NCBI GenBank assembly: GCA_900321965.1
Contig: ONYA01000006.1
Span: 51,303 to 115,302, forward strand
Direction: 5' to 3'
DNA: 64,000 nucleotides
Origin: an uncultured Prevotellaceae bacterium
Lineage (GTDB): Bacteria; Bacteroidota; Bacteroidia; Bacteroidales; Bacteroidaceae
Shown here piece after piece: positions 18,904 to 28,513 of this stretch; the first letter of the stretch is position 1, and each line of letters opens with the position of its first letter. The notes beneath the pieces are model-generated. The model did not search any database, was not told the DNA's origin, and saw only the letters and a program-made list of their open reading frames with translations. The position numbers and the translations under genes are program-made.

Positions 18904-18920
18904 AATCCTTCTTATTAAAA

Positions 18921-19247
18921 CTATACGTTGAAGCGGAAGTGCATGATGTCGCCATTCTGCACGACGTAGTCCTTGCCCTCGACGGCCAGTTTGCCGGCCT
19001 CGCGGATGGCGGCCTCGGAGCCGTACTGCAGGTAGTCGTCGTACTTGATGACCTCAGCGCGTATAAAGCCCTGGAAGTAGTACTTCAGCGTGCTCACCAG
19101 CAGGCTCTTGCCGAAACGGCGCGGACGGCTGAGGAAATAGATGTGGCCACGCGTCAGCTTATAGATAAGCTCTGTCTTGTCTACATAAACGAATCCACCC
19201 TGGCGGAGGTTCTCGAAATCTTGTATGCCAATAGGGTATTTTGTCAT
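18921..19247 (-). pseudogene. Chimeric gene: AAA-ATPase N-terminus fused to the YchF C-terminus
   Basis: 108 codons from the ATG at 19247. Residues 1-59 ([18 protein letters not shown]..., [20 protein letters not shown]) match the start of the AAA-ATPase-like family and end just after the P-loop. Residues 60-108 ([16 protein letters not shown] ... MHFRFNV) are the C-terminal TGS part of YchF. The DNA from 18927 to about 19067 matches the 3' end of ychF (21463-21605) at roughly 90% or better. It has a good promoter and an open frame, so a product may be made, but neither domain is complete. Most likely a recombination product. Confidence 0.75.
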
Positions 19248-19267
19248 GTCGGTGCACAATTTCGCGA

Positions 19268-19299
19268 CAAAGTTACGAAAAAGCAGGCGGACTGCCAAA
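19268..19299 (-). promoter_or_regulatory. Promoter before the chimeric gene
   Basis: Minus strand: TTTG (19296-19299), 20 bases, TAACTTTG (19268-19275). The -33 box lies in the loop of the C10 peptidase terminator. It probably also serves the AAA-ATPase gene and lgt. Confidence 0.65.
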
Positions 19300-19316
19300 C
19301 AATCTGCCTGCTTTTT
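19278..19316 (-). terminator. Intrinsic terminator after the C10 peptidase gene
   Basis: AAAAAGCAGGC (19278-19288) pairs with GCCTGCTTTTT (19306-19316). The stem has T-runs in both directions, so it can stop both strands. Confidence 0.75.
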
Positions 19317-19392
19317 ACTGTTTTTCGGGTAAGACAAATTCTTGATAATCATTCTAAGGCTCTGTCACTTTCTTTACAAACCCATGAAGACT

Positions 19393-21405
19393 TTACTTAT
19401 TCATGAATTCTTTGTTCTCGTTGACGGTATAAAAGGGGTTCTCGGGATTCAGGCGAATGTGTGTAAGCCGTTCACAGTTCTTGAACAGTTCCTTACCAAT
19501 CTTGCGTAGTGATTTAGGCAAGGTGATGGCATAAAGGTGCTTGCAGTTAGAGAAAGCATAATTGCCAATCTCCGATACGCCTTCAGGAATCGTGACAGAT
19601 AGCAGTGTCTGACATGCTGTGTAGGCATTATAGCCTATAATGGTTGTTGTTGCCGGCAGTCTCACAGCCAGTAGGTTTCTGCATCCACTGAAAGCCGCTC
19701 CTCCAATCTTTTGCAGGCCGTCATGGAATACTGCATAGTTGAGATTGCTGCAATGAGAGAATGCGCGATATCCTGTACGTTCCAGCGTTCGCGGTGCCAC
19801 GAAGTGTGATAGGTAATAACAGTTGGAAAAGGCCGTATCGGGCAATGCCTTCACATCTATCTGTTCCATGTCGATGGTACGTAGCATACCTTTTTTCAGC
19901 ATTTCCCGGAGCGTATGGAAGTCGGTCTCGTTCATCTTTCCTTTCAGTTTGATGTGGCGGGTAGTGAGCCGCTCTTCGGGAGTGAGCTGCTTTAAGAGGG
20001 AGCCTGCCTCGCTGATAGTGGCCTCTTTCGTCGCTGCCTGATAACTGCTGTCAGCCACGCCAACCAGCATCCAGTGTTGCTGGCTGTAGCCACAAAGGTC
20101 GCTTAGGTCATAGTAGCCGTTATCTTTGCCTGCCCATCCCATGTTGACATGTACTTTGTCTTTCTTGCATCCGTCAATGACAAACAGGTGTCCTTGTCCC
20201 TTTTTATTCGCCCCCCGATAAAGTACGGGGCGCCCTGCCTTCAACTCCGAGAAGATAAGCTGGCGGTACAAACTGTCACGCCTGGGAGTCAGGAAATCGG
20301 AACGGTTGTAGATGGCCATGTAGTTGCTATATCTGAACAGGCGTTTCATGGCTCCCATGATATATTCAATGGATGTGCTGCTCCAGTTGTCGCCATATTC
20401 TGTAAGCGAAGAGACGCCACAATCGCTGATAAGCTTTGCCACAGCTACGATTTCCTCTTTTTGTACATTGGGGTTTACCGCGTGGAACATCAGGTTCCAG
20501 TCGTATTCATACTTTCCGTCAGGACTCATTGACGGGTAGCGATGATAGTTCACCACCTGCGCCATAGCTACAGGACCACAGCCAGCCAGTTTGTAGGTGT
20601 TCGGTTCGCTGCTGTCGTCTGTTTTCGGGCATAGCAGATTGAAAGGGTAATTCTGTCCCCATCGGGTCTCTATGAGGGGCTTTATTTCTTCAGGAAAGAC
20701 ATATTGTGACAAGACAACAGACGAGTCCCTGTCTGCCTCATCGTCGGCAATCACTATAGGAAGTGGCTTGCTGCCGGCATAGTCTTCCCACGTGCGCTCC
20801 ACAAGATGTTTGGGCTGCCAGCCCTTGGCTTTTACTGCGGCAACCTGCGAGGAGGTCATTGCGTTCTGCTCATGTGAATAGGCAATGACACACAATTCGC
20901 CTTTCCTGACAGACGGCAGGTTATTGACCAGCGAATCCATCGCTGTACCACTGAACAGATTGCCCGAACAGCGTATTTTCTCCAGTGCAGTACAGCCTGA
21001 CGTGTTAAGCTCTGTCAGCTGATTGTTTCCACACATAAGGAATCTCAATGCCTTGTTTCTTGAAACATCAAGTGAGGTGAGCTGGTTATGTTCTATCCTT
21101 AAATAGACCAGCTCCTTGTTCCTCGACACATCAACAGACTTCAGTTGGTTCCTGTCTGATAGGAGGCTTTCCAATGCCGTAAAGTACGCTATTCCCGTCA
21201 GGTTATGGATGTTTTTGTTGGCTACCTGAACCTCTGTAATATCGGCAATCTCCTTGTCTGTCAATACGCCGTCCTTGCCGTATGGCTGCGACAGGATCCA
21301 GTTACGAAAACTATTGTCAGGGAAGTTTTTCTCATTTATTTCAACGTCAGCCCACCCTTTGCCTGACGTAAGGAGCATGATTATTGATAGGACAATCTTT
21401 CGCAT
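19393..21405 (-). CDS. C10 family (streptopain/interpain-like) cysteine peptidase with leucine-rich repeats
   Basis: 670 residues from the ATG at 21405, which has GAGGAA just before it; longer frames run into ychF and are rejected. A signal peptide (1 to about 19) precedes a short LRR region (about 45-165: [20 protein letters not shown]). The peptidase domain has the catalytic Cys C276 in [19 protein letters not shown] and the catalytic His H406 in GHLFVIDG, followed by [17 protein letters not shown] BspA-type LRR_5 region ends the protein (about 540-660). C10 enzymes of oral and gut Bacteroidales are secreted. The usual inhibitory pro-domain is replaced by LRRs. It follows ychF by 49 bases without a visible promoter. 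Confidence 0.85.
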   Translation of the reverse strand: MRKIVLSIIMLLTSGKGWADVEINEKNFPDNSFRNWILSQPYGKDGVLTDKEIADITEVQVANKNIHNLTGIAYFTALESLLSDRNQLKSVDVSRNKELVYLRIEHNQLTSLDVSRNKALRFLMCGNNQLTELNTSGCTALEKIRCSGNLFSGTAMDSLVNNLPSVRKGELCVIAYSHEQNAMTSSQVAAVKAKGWQPKHLVERTWEDYAGSKPLPIVIADDEADRDSSVVLSQYVFPEEIKPLIETRWGQNYPFNLLCPKTDDSSEPNTYKLAGCGPVAMAQVVNYHRYPSMSPDGKYEYDWNLMFHAVNPNVQKEEIVAVAKLISDCGVSSLTEYGDNWSSTSIEYIMGAMKRLFRYSNYMAIYNRSDFLTPRRDSLYRQLIFSELKAGRPVLYRGANKKGQGHLFVIDGCKKDKVHVNMGWAGKDNGYYDLSDLCGYSQQHWMLVGVADSSYQAATKEATISEAGSLLKQLTPEERLTTRHIKLKGKMNETDFHTLREMLKKGMLRTIDMEQIDVKALPDTAFSNCYYLSHFVAPRTLERTGYRAFSHCSNLNYAVFHDGLQKIGGAAFSGCRNLLAVRLPATTTIIGYNAYTACQTLLSVTIPEGVSEIGNYAFSNCKHLYAITLPKSLRKIGKELFKNCERLTHIRLNPENPFYTVNENKEFMNK

Positions 21406-21454
21406 TTCCTCAATAAGAACATTTTTTTCTTCTGTGTACGACTCACCTAAGGAG

Positions 21455-22555
21455 TTACACATTGAAGCGGAAGTGCATGATGTCGCCATCCTGCACGACG
21501 TAGTCCTTGCCCTCGACGGCCAGCTTGCCAGCCTCGCGGACGGCGGCCTCAGAGCCGTACTGGATGTAGTCGTCGTACTTGATGACCTCAGCGCGTATAA
21601 AACCCTTCTCGAAGTCGGTGTGGATGACGCCGGCACACTGCGGAGCCTTCCAGCCCTTCTTGTAAGTCCAGGCTTTCACCTCCATTTCGCCGGCGGTGAT
21701 GAACGTCTCGAGATTCAGCAGGGCGTAGGCCTTCTTGATGAGCCGGTTGACGCCGCTCTCCTCCAAGCCCAGTTCTTCCAAAAAGAGCTGCTTGTCTTCG
21801 TATGACTCCAGCTCGGCAATGTCCTCTTCAGTCTTGGCGGCGATAACCATAGCCTCGGCGCCTTCCTCCTGCGCCATCTTCTCGATGGCTCGCGTGAAGT
21901 CGTTTCCCGACTTCGCCTCGGCCTCGCCGACGTTGCAGACGTAGAGCACAGGCTTCGACGTGAGCAGGAAGAGGTTGCGGGCGCAGTCCTGCTCCTCCTT
22001 CGTTTCGAACTCCACGATGCGGGCGTTCTTACCCTGTTCCAGCACCTCCTTGTAGGCTTTCAGGACGGTCACTTCCACCTTCGCATCCTTATTGCCGGCA
22101 GCGGCAGCCTTCTCAGTCTTTGCCAGTCGGCTCTCGATGGTCTCGAGGTCCTTCAGCTGCAGTTCGGTGTCGATGATTTCCTTGTCGCGGATGGGGTCGA
22201 TGGTGCCGTCGACATGGGTGATGTTCTCGTCCTCGAAGCAGCGCAGTACGTGGATGATGGCGTCAGTCTCGCGGATGTTGCCGAGGAACTTGTTACCCAA
22301 GCCCTCGCCCTTGGAGGCGCCCTTCACGAGTCCTGCTATATCTACAATCTCGCACGTGGCGGGGACGATACGTCCCGGATGTACCAGTTCGGCCAGCTTT
22401 GTCAGTCGCTCGTCGGGAACGGTGATGACGCCCACGTTGGGCTCGATTGTACAAAACGGAAAGTTTGCCGCCTGCGCTTTGGCACTCGACAAACAATTAA
22501 AAAGTGTGGACTTGCCGACGTTGGGCAAGCCCACGATACCACACTTTAATGCCAT
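21455..22555 (-). CDS. ychF: Redox-regulated ATPase YchF
   Basis: 366 residues, full length. Obg-like P-loop ATPase with GLPNVGKSTLFN (residues 9-20), ANFPFCTIEPNVG (switch I), DIAGLVKGASKGEGLGNKFL (switch II; binds ATP rather than GTP in this family), a central coiled-coil, and the C-terminal TGS domain. It binds ribosomes and acts in stress responses. The last 49 codons are duplicated in the chimeric gene at 18921. It lies 19 bases after the lipoprotein gene, probably in one operon. Confidence 0.95.
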   Translation of the reverse strand: MALKCGIVGLPNVGKSTLFNCLSSAKAQAANFPFCTIEPNVGVITVPDERLTKLAELVHPGRIVPATCEIVDIAGLVKGASKGEGLGNKFLGNIRETDAIIHVLRCFEDENITHVDGTIDPIRDKEIIDTELQLKDLETIESRLAKTEKAAAAGNKDAKVEVTVLKAYKEVLEQGKNARIVEFETKEEQDCARNLFLLTSKPVLYVCNVGEAEAKSGNDFTRAIEKMAQEEGAEAMVIAAKTEEDIAELESYEDKQLFLEELGLEESGVNRLIKKAYALLNLETFITAGEMEVKAWTYKKGWKAPQCAGVIHTDFEKGFIRAEVIKYDDYIQYGSEAAVREAGKLAVEGKDYVVQDGDIMHFRFNV

Positions 22556-22574
22556 TTCTAATTAGATTTGACGA

Positions 22575-23063
22575 TTAGTTATTGTATTGATCCCACTTTG
22601 TGAAAGCTTCCTTCCTGTAGTCGAACATATAACGTACGTCATCAGTCTCGTACTGGTAACCGATGAATCTGTCGTTGTTCAACGTCAATTCCTTGTAGTT
22701 GAACGTAGCGGTACCCCATTGCTCGTAGGCGATGGTGACGATGTCGCCACTAATGCTCCAGCGGAAGTTGCTCTTTTCGGGATCGTTGTTCATATATTCA
22801 GTGTTAAAGCCGAGCTGACGGCCTGTGCCGTAGAGAGCTGTGGGGGTAGCACGGTCAAAGCGGAGAACGTTCCACGTGCGGTTGTCGCTGTCTCTGAAGC
22901 TTCCCCATTCTTTTCTCTGCTTGATGCTGTAACCCTGCCAGTTGCCACTTGTCAGGAACTTGGCGGCATCTTCAGCGCTCAGGCTGTCGTCATCACTGCT
23001 GCAGCTCGTCGTCAGCATCACGGCGGCCAGCATCATCGTCATGTAAAAAAACAATTTTTTCAT
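22575..23063 (-). CDS. Hypothetical lipoprotein
   Basis: 162 residues with a lipoprotein signal peptide: LTTSCSSDDD, lipobox Cys at about 21, followed by Ser and Asp as is common for exported Bacteroidales lipoproteins. The mature part is rich in beta strands and aromatic residues (WQGYSIKQRKEWGSFRD, FRWSISGDIVTIAY), suggesting a small lipocalin-like or beta-sandwich fold, an inference only. It has its own promoter and is followed by ychF. Function unknown. Confidence 0.75.
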   Translation of the reverse strand: MKKLFFYMTMMLAAVMLTTSCSSDDDSLSAEDAAKFLTSGNWQGYSIKQRKEWGSFRDSDNRTWNVLRFDRATPTALYGTGRQLGFNTEYMNNDPEKSNFRWSISGDIVTIAYEQWGTATFNYKELTLNNDRFIGYQYETDDVRYMFDYRKEAFTKWDQYNN

Positions 23064-23094
23064 AATTCTATCTTTTGTAGTTGTTTACAGCGTG

Positions 23095-23124
23095 CAAAGG
23101 TACACATTATTTTCTGAATGACAA
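23095..23124 (-). promoter_or_regulatory. Promoter of the lipoprotein-ychF transcript
   Basis: Minus strand: TTG at 23122-23124, 19 bases, TACCTTTG at 23095-23102. The leader is about 30 bases. Confidence 0.6.
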
Positions 23125-23147
23125 TGAGTTTTGCATAAAAATGTTGT

Positions 23148-25913
23148 TTAGTGCGCCTCCAACCAGTTGTCGCCGAAACCGGAGTCAGCCACGAGGGGGA
23201 CGTTAAGGGGGAAGGCACGCTGCATCTCTTCGAGGACGATGGTTTCTACTTGTTCACGCTCCTCTGGGTAGACGCTGAAGTTCAGTTCGTCGTGTACCTG
23301 TAGAATCATCTTGCTGCGGATGCCCTCGGCCTTGAAGCGCTGGTGGATGCGAATCATCGCCACCTTAATGATGTCGGCGGCGGTGCCCTGAATGGGGGCA
23401 TTGATGGCGTTGCGCTCGGCAAAGCCGCGCACGGTGGCGTTGGCTGAGTTGATGTCGGGCAGATAGCGACGACGACCGAATAGGGTAGTGACATAGCCTC
23501 GCTGACGCGCTGTCTGCTTGGCCTGCTCCATATAGTCGTGAACGTCGGGGAACGTGGTGAAATAGCCGTCAATAAGCTGCTTCGCTTCGTCGCGGCTGAT
23601 GTCGAGACGTTCGGCGAGTCCGAAGACGGTGATGCCGTAGATGATGCCGAAATTGGCTCGCTTAGACTTCGTGCGCTCGTCGCGCGTCACCTCTTCAATG
23701 GGTTTCTTGTAGATAGTGGCGGCGGTGGCTGCATGCAGGTCTTTGCCCTCGCGGAAGACGGCAATCATCTGAGGGTCGTTCGACAGGTGAGCCATCACGC
23801 GCAGTTCTATCTGACTGTAGTCTGCTGAAAAAAACAGACAGCCAGGCTCAGGAACAAATGCCTTGCGAATCTCCTTTCCGTCTTCGCCACGGATGGGTAT
23901 GTTTTGCAGGTTGGGGTCCGACGAGGAGAGACGTCCCGTAGCAGTCACCGTCTGGTTAAACGATGTGTGGATGTGTCCTGTTCGTGGGTTAATCAGTTTC
24001 GGCAGCGCGTCGATATACGTGCCGATAAGTTTCTTCAATCCTCTGTGTTCCAAGATGTCAGATACAATCTCGTGTTTGTTGCGTAGTTGTTGCAGCACTT
24101 CTTCCGACGTCACGTACTGACCCGTCTTTGTCTTCTTGGCCTTCTCCACAATCTTCAGTTTATCGAAGAGAATCTCACCGACTTGTTTCGGCGAGGCTAT
24201 ATTGAACTGTTGACCCGCCAACTCATAGATGTGCTTCTCTAATTCGTTCATGCGGTTAGTCAAAATAGTTGACGTTTCCTTCAGTGAGTCAACGTCTAAG
24301 CATACGCCGTTCATCTCCATCTCGGCCAGTACGGGCATCAGCGGCATCTCGATATCGTAGAACAGCTTCTCGCACTCAAACTTTTTCAGTTCGGGTTCCA
24401 GTTTGTTTTTCAGCCGCAGGGTGACGTCCGCATCTTCAGCAGCATATTCGTAGACGAGGGTAGGGGAGAGGTCGCGCATGGAACGCTGGTTCTTTCCCTT
24501 GGGTCCTATCAGCTCGTCGATGTGGATGGTTTTGTATTTGAGGTAGACCTCAGCCATAAAGTCCATGTTGTGACGCAGTTCGGGCTGGATGAGGTAGTGG
24601 GCAATCATCGTGTCCCACATCGGGCCTTGTAACTGAACGTTATAATTTCTTAAAACTTCTAAATCGTACTTCAAGTTCTGTCCAACCTTCAAGATTTTGG
24701 GGTCTTCATAGAGCGGTTTGAAAATATTGACGATTTTTAAGGCTTCTTCACGTTCGGCAGGAACGGGCACGTAAAATGCTTCAAATTCCTTCACGGCGAA
24801 GCTCAAACCTACCAATTCGGCATCGATGGCCGAGGTTGAAGTGGTTTCCGTGTCTAAACTGAGAATTTCGTTTGTCAAGAAATAATCACGAATCTGAATC
24901 ATTTCTTCCTCATTTTCAACGAGTTTGTAGTTGTGAGCCACTGTTTTTAGGCTCTCAAAACTCGAATTTTCTTCTCCACCTTGGCCGTCAGCCGGAAATT
25001 CTGCAAATAAATCGAGTTGGCCGTTAGCAGGAATTGATGATTTTTGAGGTTTTTTAAGAATCTTGTCTGCCAGCTGCTTAAACTCCAGTTCTGTGAAGAT
25101 TTTGCCTAATTCCTCTTCGTCGGGTTCCACGAGTCGCAGTTCGTCCATATTGAGTTCGATGGGGACATCGGTCTTGATGGTTGCGAGGAAGTAGCTCGTC
25201 TTAATGTCGTCGACATGCTCTGTGACTTTTTTCTGCAGCGCACCCTTCAGCTCGCTGGTTCGCGAGAGCAGTTGTTCGACGCTTCCGAATTCGTTAATCA
25301 GTTTCACGGCCGTTTTCTCGCCAACGCCGGGACATCCGGGGAAGTTGTCAGCAGAGTCGCCCATGAGTGCCAGGAGGTCGATAACCTGGAGTGGGGTAGT
25401 GATGCCGTATTTCTCGCATACCTCCTTGGGACCCATCACCTCGTAGCCGCCACCGTGACGCGGGCGGTAGATGTTGGCCAGTTCGGTAACCAGCTGTCCG
25501 TAGTCCTTATCGGGGGTGAGCATATAGCACTTTACGCCGATGGAATCGGCCTTTTTGGCCAGCGTGCCGATGACGTCGTCGGCCTCGAAACCGTCGACCT
25601 GAAGGATAGGAATACGGTAGGCACGCAGTATGTCCTTGATGATGGGGACGGCCTTGTGTATGTCTTCCGGCGTCGCGTCACGTTGGGCTTTGTAGGCGGG
25701 GAAAGCCTCGCTGCGGAATGTTGGCCCGTGAGGGTCGAAAGCCACGCCGATATGTGTCGGTTTCTCCTTTTGTAGCACCTCGTTCAGCGTGTTACAGAAG
25801 CCGATGATGGCCGATGTGTTTTGGCCTTTGGAGTTGATACGCGGGTTCTTGATGAAGGCGTAATACGACCGGTAAATGAGCGCGTAAGCGTCTAAAAGGA
25901 ATAGTTTATCCAT
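23148..25913 (-). CDS. polA: DNA polymerase I
   Basis: 921 residues with all three domains. The 5'-3' exonuclease domain (about 1-290) has LLDAYALIYRSYYAF and VDGFEADDVIGT. The 3'-5' exonuclease domain (about 330-520) keeps the catalytic D-x-E in SLDTETTSTSA and the later YAAEDADVTLRL. The polymerase domain has motif A DYSQIELRVMAHLS, motif B KRANFGIIYG and motif C QVHDELNF. Proofreading is therefore likely active, unlike in some bacteria. It fills gaps in repair and removes RNA primers. It is divergent from the polyprenyl synthase gene. Confidence 0.97.
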   Translation of the reverse strand: MDKLFLLDAYALIYRSYYAFIKNPRINSKGQNTSAIIGFCNTLNEVLQKEKPTHIGVAFDPHGPTFRSEAFPAYKAQRDATPEDIHKAVPIIKDILRAYRIPILQVDGFEADDVIGTLAKKADSIGVKCYMLTPDKDYGQLVTELANIYRPRHGGGYEVMGPKEVCEKYGITTPLQVIDLLALMGDSADNFPGCPGVGEKTAVKLINEFGSVEQLLSRTSELKGALQKKVTEHVDDIKTSYFLATIKTDVPIELNMDELRLVEPDEEELGKIFTELEFKQLADKILKKPQKSSIPANGQLDLFAEFPADGQGGEENSSFESLKTVAHNYKLVENEEEMIQIRDYFLTNEILSLDTETTSTSAIDAELVGLSFAVKEFEAFYVPVPAEREEALKIVNIFKPLYEDPKILKVGQNLKYDLEVLRNYNVQLQGPMWDTMIAHYLIQPELRHNMDFMAEVYLKYKTIHIDELIGPKGKNQRSMRDLSPTLVYEYAAEDADVTLRLKNKLEPELKKFECEKLFYDIEMPLMPVLAEMEMNGVCLDVDSLKETSTILTNRMNELEKHIYELAGQQFNIASPKQVGEILFDKLKIVEKAKKTKTGQYVTSEEVLQQLRNKHEIVSDILEHRGLKKLIGTYIDALPKLINPRTGHIHTSFNQTVTATGRLSSSDPNLQNIPIRGEDGKEIRKAFVPEPGCLFFSADYSQIELRVMAHLSNDPQMIAVFREGKDLHAATAATIYKKPIEEVTRDERTKSKRANFGIIYGITVFGLAERLDISRDEAKQLIDGYFTTFPDVHDYMEQAKQTARQRGYVTTLFGRRRYLPDINSANATVRGFAERNAINAPIQGTAADIIKVAMIRIHQRFKAEGIRSKMILQVHDELNFSVYPEEREQVETIVLEEMQRAFPLNVPLVADSGFGDNWLEAH

Positions 25914-25959
25914 AACAAGTGAGAATTTTCGCGTAAAATCATTATCCGAAGATTTTCAC

Positions 25960-25967
25960 TAATTTTG
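25960..25967 (+). promoter_or_regulatory. -7 box of the polyprenyl synthase gene
   Basis: TAATTTTG, 17 bases before the ATG. No clear -33 box is seen. Confidence 0.5.
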
Positions 25968-25984
25968 TCACAAAATTCTTTGTT

Positions 25985-26962
25985 ATGGATTATTTGTCGC
26001 TTATAAAGCAGCCAATAGTGCAGGATTTGGACGACTTTGTGGAGTTGTTCAACGCGTCGTTGACACATAGTGATGGCCTTCTTGGCTCTGCTCTTTCGCA
26101 CATCCGTCAGCGGGGTGGCAAGCGTATGCGTCCGATGCTGATTTTGCTGATGGCGCAGAATTTCGGTCGTGTGTCGCAGGTTACGCAGAATGCAGCTGTG
26201 GGTCTTGAACTGCTGCATACTGCCTCGCTGGTTCACGACGATGTGGTGGACGAGAGTTGTGAGCGTCGGGGACAGGCTTCGGTGAATGCTACGTATGATA
26301 ATAAGGTGGCCGTATTAGTTGGCGACTATATCCTTTCTTCTGCCTTGTTGCGCGTATCAATGACAGATAATCAGAAAATCATACAATTGCTAGCCGAACT
26401 GGGACGGACGTTGGCTGCTGGTGAGATTCTGCAGCTGTCGAACATTCAGAATCAGGAGATTTCAGAAGACGTTTATTATCAGATAATTAACAACAAGACC
26501 GCCGCCTTGTTCGAGGCTTGTTCGAAGATTGGTGCGTTGTCGGCAGGTGCCAGTGACGAGGAGATAGCTGCCGCTGCAAAATTCGGACAAAATATCGGGA
26601 TGATTTTCCAAATCCGTGACGATATCTTCGACTATTTCGATTCGAAGGAAATCGGTAAGCCGACGGGTAACGATATGGTAGAAGGCAAGCTGACACTGCC
26701 CGTCATCTATGCGCTGAACAACTCGCATCTGGAATCGATGCAGACGTTGGCGCGTAAAGTGAAGGCAGGCACCGTAAATCCCGATGAAATAGCTGTTCTT
26801 GTGGAGTTTACGAAGGAACAGGGTGGGATAGAGTATGCTGAGCGACGGATGGAGGAGATAGCCGACGAAGCTCGCGTCTTCATCAATAAATACGTTAAAG
26901 ACATCGCCGTTAAAGACGCCCTGACCGCCTACCTCGAGTATGTCATCCAGCGCAATTATTAG
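25985..26962 (+). CDS. Polyprenyl (octaprenyl-type) diphosphate synthase
   Basis: 325 residues. It is a trans-prenyltransferase of the IspA/IspB fold that builds long isoprenoid chains for menaquinone. The first Asp-rich motif is LVHDDVVDE (about residues 82-90), GGKRMRP lies before it (substrate-binding Arg and Lys), and the second Asp-rich motif is IRDDIFDYF followed by GKPTGNDMVEGKLTLP. Chain length cannot be read by eye. It is transcribed divergently from polA and ends at a repeat-rich intergenic region facing deoC. Confidence 0.9.
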   Translation: MDYLSLIKQPIVQDLDDFVELFNASLTHSDGLLGSALSHIRQRGGKRMRPMLILLMAQNFGRVSQVTQNAAVGLELLHTASLVHDDVVDESCERRGQASVNATYDNKVAVLVGDYILSSALLRVSMTDNQKIIQLLAELGRTLAAGEILQLSNIQNQEISEDVYYQIINNKTAALFEACSKIGALSAGASDEEIAAAAKFGQNIGMIFQIRDDIFDYFDSKEIGKPTGNDMVEGKLTLPVIYALNNSHLESMQTLARKVKAGTVNPDEIAVLVEFTKEQGGIEYAERRMEEIADEARVFINKYVKDIAVKDALTAYLEYVIQRNY

Positions 26963-26965
26963 ACA

Positions 26966-27290
26966 AGAGTACACTACCAGCCATGAGTACTTTTTGACAA
27001 GAGTACAGGAGTACTTTTTTTGACAAGAGTACAAGAGTACAGGAGTACTTTTTTGACATGAGTACAAGAGTACAGGAGTACTTTTTGAGTTTTATAAAGA
27101 ACTGTTCTCTTGTTATTTTGTCCAAGTTTGTTCTCTTGTACTCCTGTCTAAACCCTGTTCTTTTGTACTCCTGTCCAAAATTGTTCTCCTGTACTCCTGT
27201 CTAAAACATGTTCTCCTGTACTCCTGTCAAAAAGTACTCCTGTACTCCTGTCTAAAACATGTTCTCCTGTCTGCCGCTATTCTCCTGTCA
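26966..27290. repeat. Inverted array of GAGTACAGGAGTAC-type tandem repeats
   Basis: The 329-base gap between two convergent genes is almost entirely repeats. The left half (26966-27085) has several GACAAGAGTACAGGAGTACTTTTT-like units of about 24 bases; the right half (27105-27290) has the reverse complement, TACTCCTGTACTCCTGTC-like units. The RNA could fold into a very long hairpin and act as a terminator for both genes. It is not a CRISPR, since there are no unique spacers. Confidence 0.8.
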
Positions 27291-27291
27291 A

Positions 27292-28182
27292 TTAAAAGAA
27301 TTTGGTTTCTTCGCCGACGACTTCGCTCAGCAGCAGGTTTGCCAGTCTACTTGTCCCCATGCGGAACCACTTGTTGGTAAGCCATTTTTCGCCTAAGACC
27401 TCTTTGACGATGGTGTAGTAGATAAGAGCGTCCATCACGCTGTTAAGGCCGCCAGCGGGCTTAAAACCTATCTGTATGCCCGTCTGGTCGTAGTACTCCT
27501 TGATGGCCTGGCACATGACGTACGCAGCCTCTGGCGTTGCTGCGGGTTCCAGTTTTCCTGTTGATGTCTTGATGTAGTCTGTACCACCATACATAGAGAG
27601 TAGGGAGGCAATCTTGATGTTTTTGGCTGTCTTCAGGCATCCCGTCTCCAGAATCACCTTCATGGCAGCGTCGCCACAAGCCTCTTTCTGCTGCTGTATC
27701 TCGTCGACAACGGTATCGAAATCGCCGTCGAGGAAGGCACCAATATTCATCACGATGTCTATCTCTGTCGCACCGTCTTTTACGGCCAGCGATGTCTCAA
27801 CGGTCTTCACCTCTATGAGAGACTGCGATGAGGGGAAACTTCCTGATACACAGGCTATTTCGACGCCTTCTACCTCTAACGTCTCGCTGACTATCTTGGC
27901 GAATTTCGGATAGACGCAGATGGTGGCGACGTGGGGCAGGGCAGGGTATGCTTCGTCAAACTGGTTCACCTTCTCTGTGAAGGCCATGACCGACGTCTCG
28001 CTGTCTGTGGTCTTCAAGGTTGTCAGTTCCACGCTGCCCATCAGGAATTTCTTCACTTCGGGCGTGTCGTTCTCGTGTACTTTGGTGGCGATGATTTCCT
28101 TTACCGCTTCCTTTACTTCCTGGTCACTGATGTCGAGGTTGTACTTCGACAGAGCCTCTTCAATTTTTGTCTTTTCTGCCAT
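27292..28182 (-). CDS. deoC: Deoxyribose-phosphate aldolase
   Basis: 296 residues, a little longer than the usual 220-260 because of an N-terminal helical extension of about 50 residues. It splits 2-deoxyribose 5-phosphate into glyceraldehyde 3-phosphate and acetaldehyde. The catalytic lysine lies in DYIKTSTGK, the proton-relay Lys in MKVILETGCL, and the conserved Asp in EIDIVMNIGAF. It is the last gene of the minus series: 4 bases separate it from the mazG-like gene. Confidence 0.93.
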   Translation of the reverse strand: MAEKTKIEEALSKYNLDISDQEVKEAVKEIIATKVHENDTPEVKKFLMGSVELTTLKTTDSETSVMAFTEKVNQFDEAYPALPHVATICVYPKFAKIVSETLEVEGVEIACVSGSFPSSQSLIEVKTVETSLAVKDGATEIDIVMNIGAFLDGDFDTVVDEIQQQKEACGDAAMKVILETGCLKTAKNIKIASLLSMYGGTDYIKTSTGKLEPAATPEAAYVMCQAIKEYYDQTGIQIGFKPAGGLNSVMDALIYYTIVKEVLGEKWLTNKWFRMGTSRLANLLLSEVVGEETKFF

Positions 28183-28186
28183 AATA

Positions 28187-28513
28187 TTAAGCTTTAAGTT
28201 TGGGGTTTTCTATATGCCGTAGGGCATCTCTTTTTGTCTTTTTCTCTATCGATTTGAGCAGTTCTTCCGTCAGGTCAACGCCAGTCTGGTTGGCTAAGCA
28301 TAGCAGTACCCAGAGCACGTCGGCCATCTCTTCGCCGAGGTTTTCTTTTTCGCCAGCCTTGAAGCTCTGGTCGCCGTATTTGCGGGCTATCACGCGCGCT
28401 AACTCGCCTACTTCCTCGGTCAGAACGGCCATATTCGTCAGTTCCGAGAAGTAGCGCACGCCGTACTCCTTGATCCAGCGGTCGACCGCTTCTTGTGCTT
28501 CGCGTATCGTCAT
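28187..28513 (-). CDS. MazG-like nucleotide pyrophosphohydrolase
   Basis: 108 residues from the ATG at 28513, the natural start: it overlaps the stop codon of the membrane-protein gene as ATGA. A longer frame to 28675 would run through that gene. MazG motifs are EEVGELARVIAR (the ExxE metal-binding pair) and EEMADVLWVLLCLA (ExxD). Family members cut non-canonical nucleoside triphosphates to monophosphates and pyrophosphate. Length and motif spacing suit the short, single-domain type. Confidence 0.88.
   Translation of the reverse strand: MTIREAQEAVDRWIKEYGVRYFSELTNMAVLTEEVGELARVIARKYGDQSFKAGEKENLGEEMADVLWVLLCLANQTGVDLTEELLKSIEKKTKRDALRHIENPKLKA

Noticed and set aside
26966-27290. CRISPR-like array
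   Set aside because: Units are contiguous and inverted about a centre, with no unique spacers of constant length and no cas genes.
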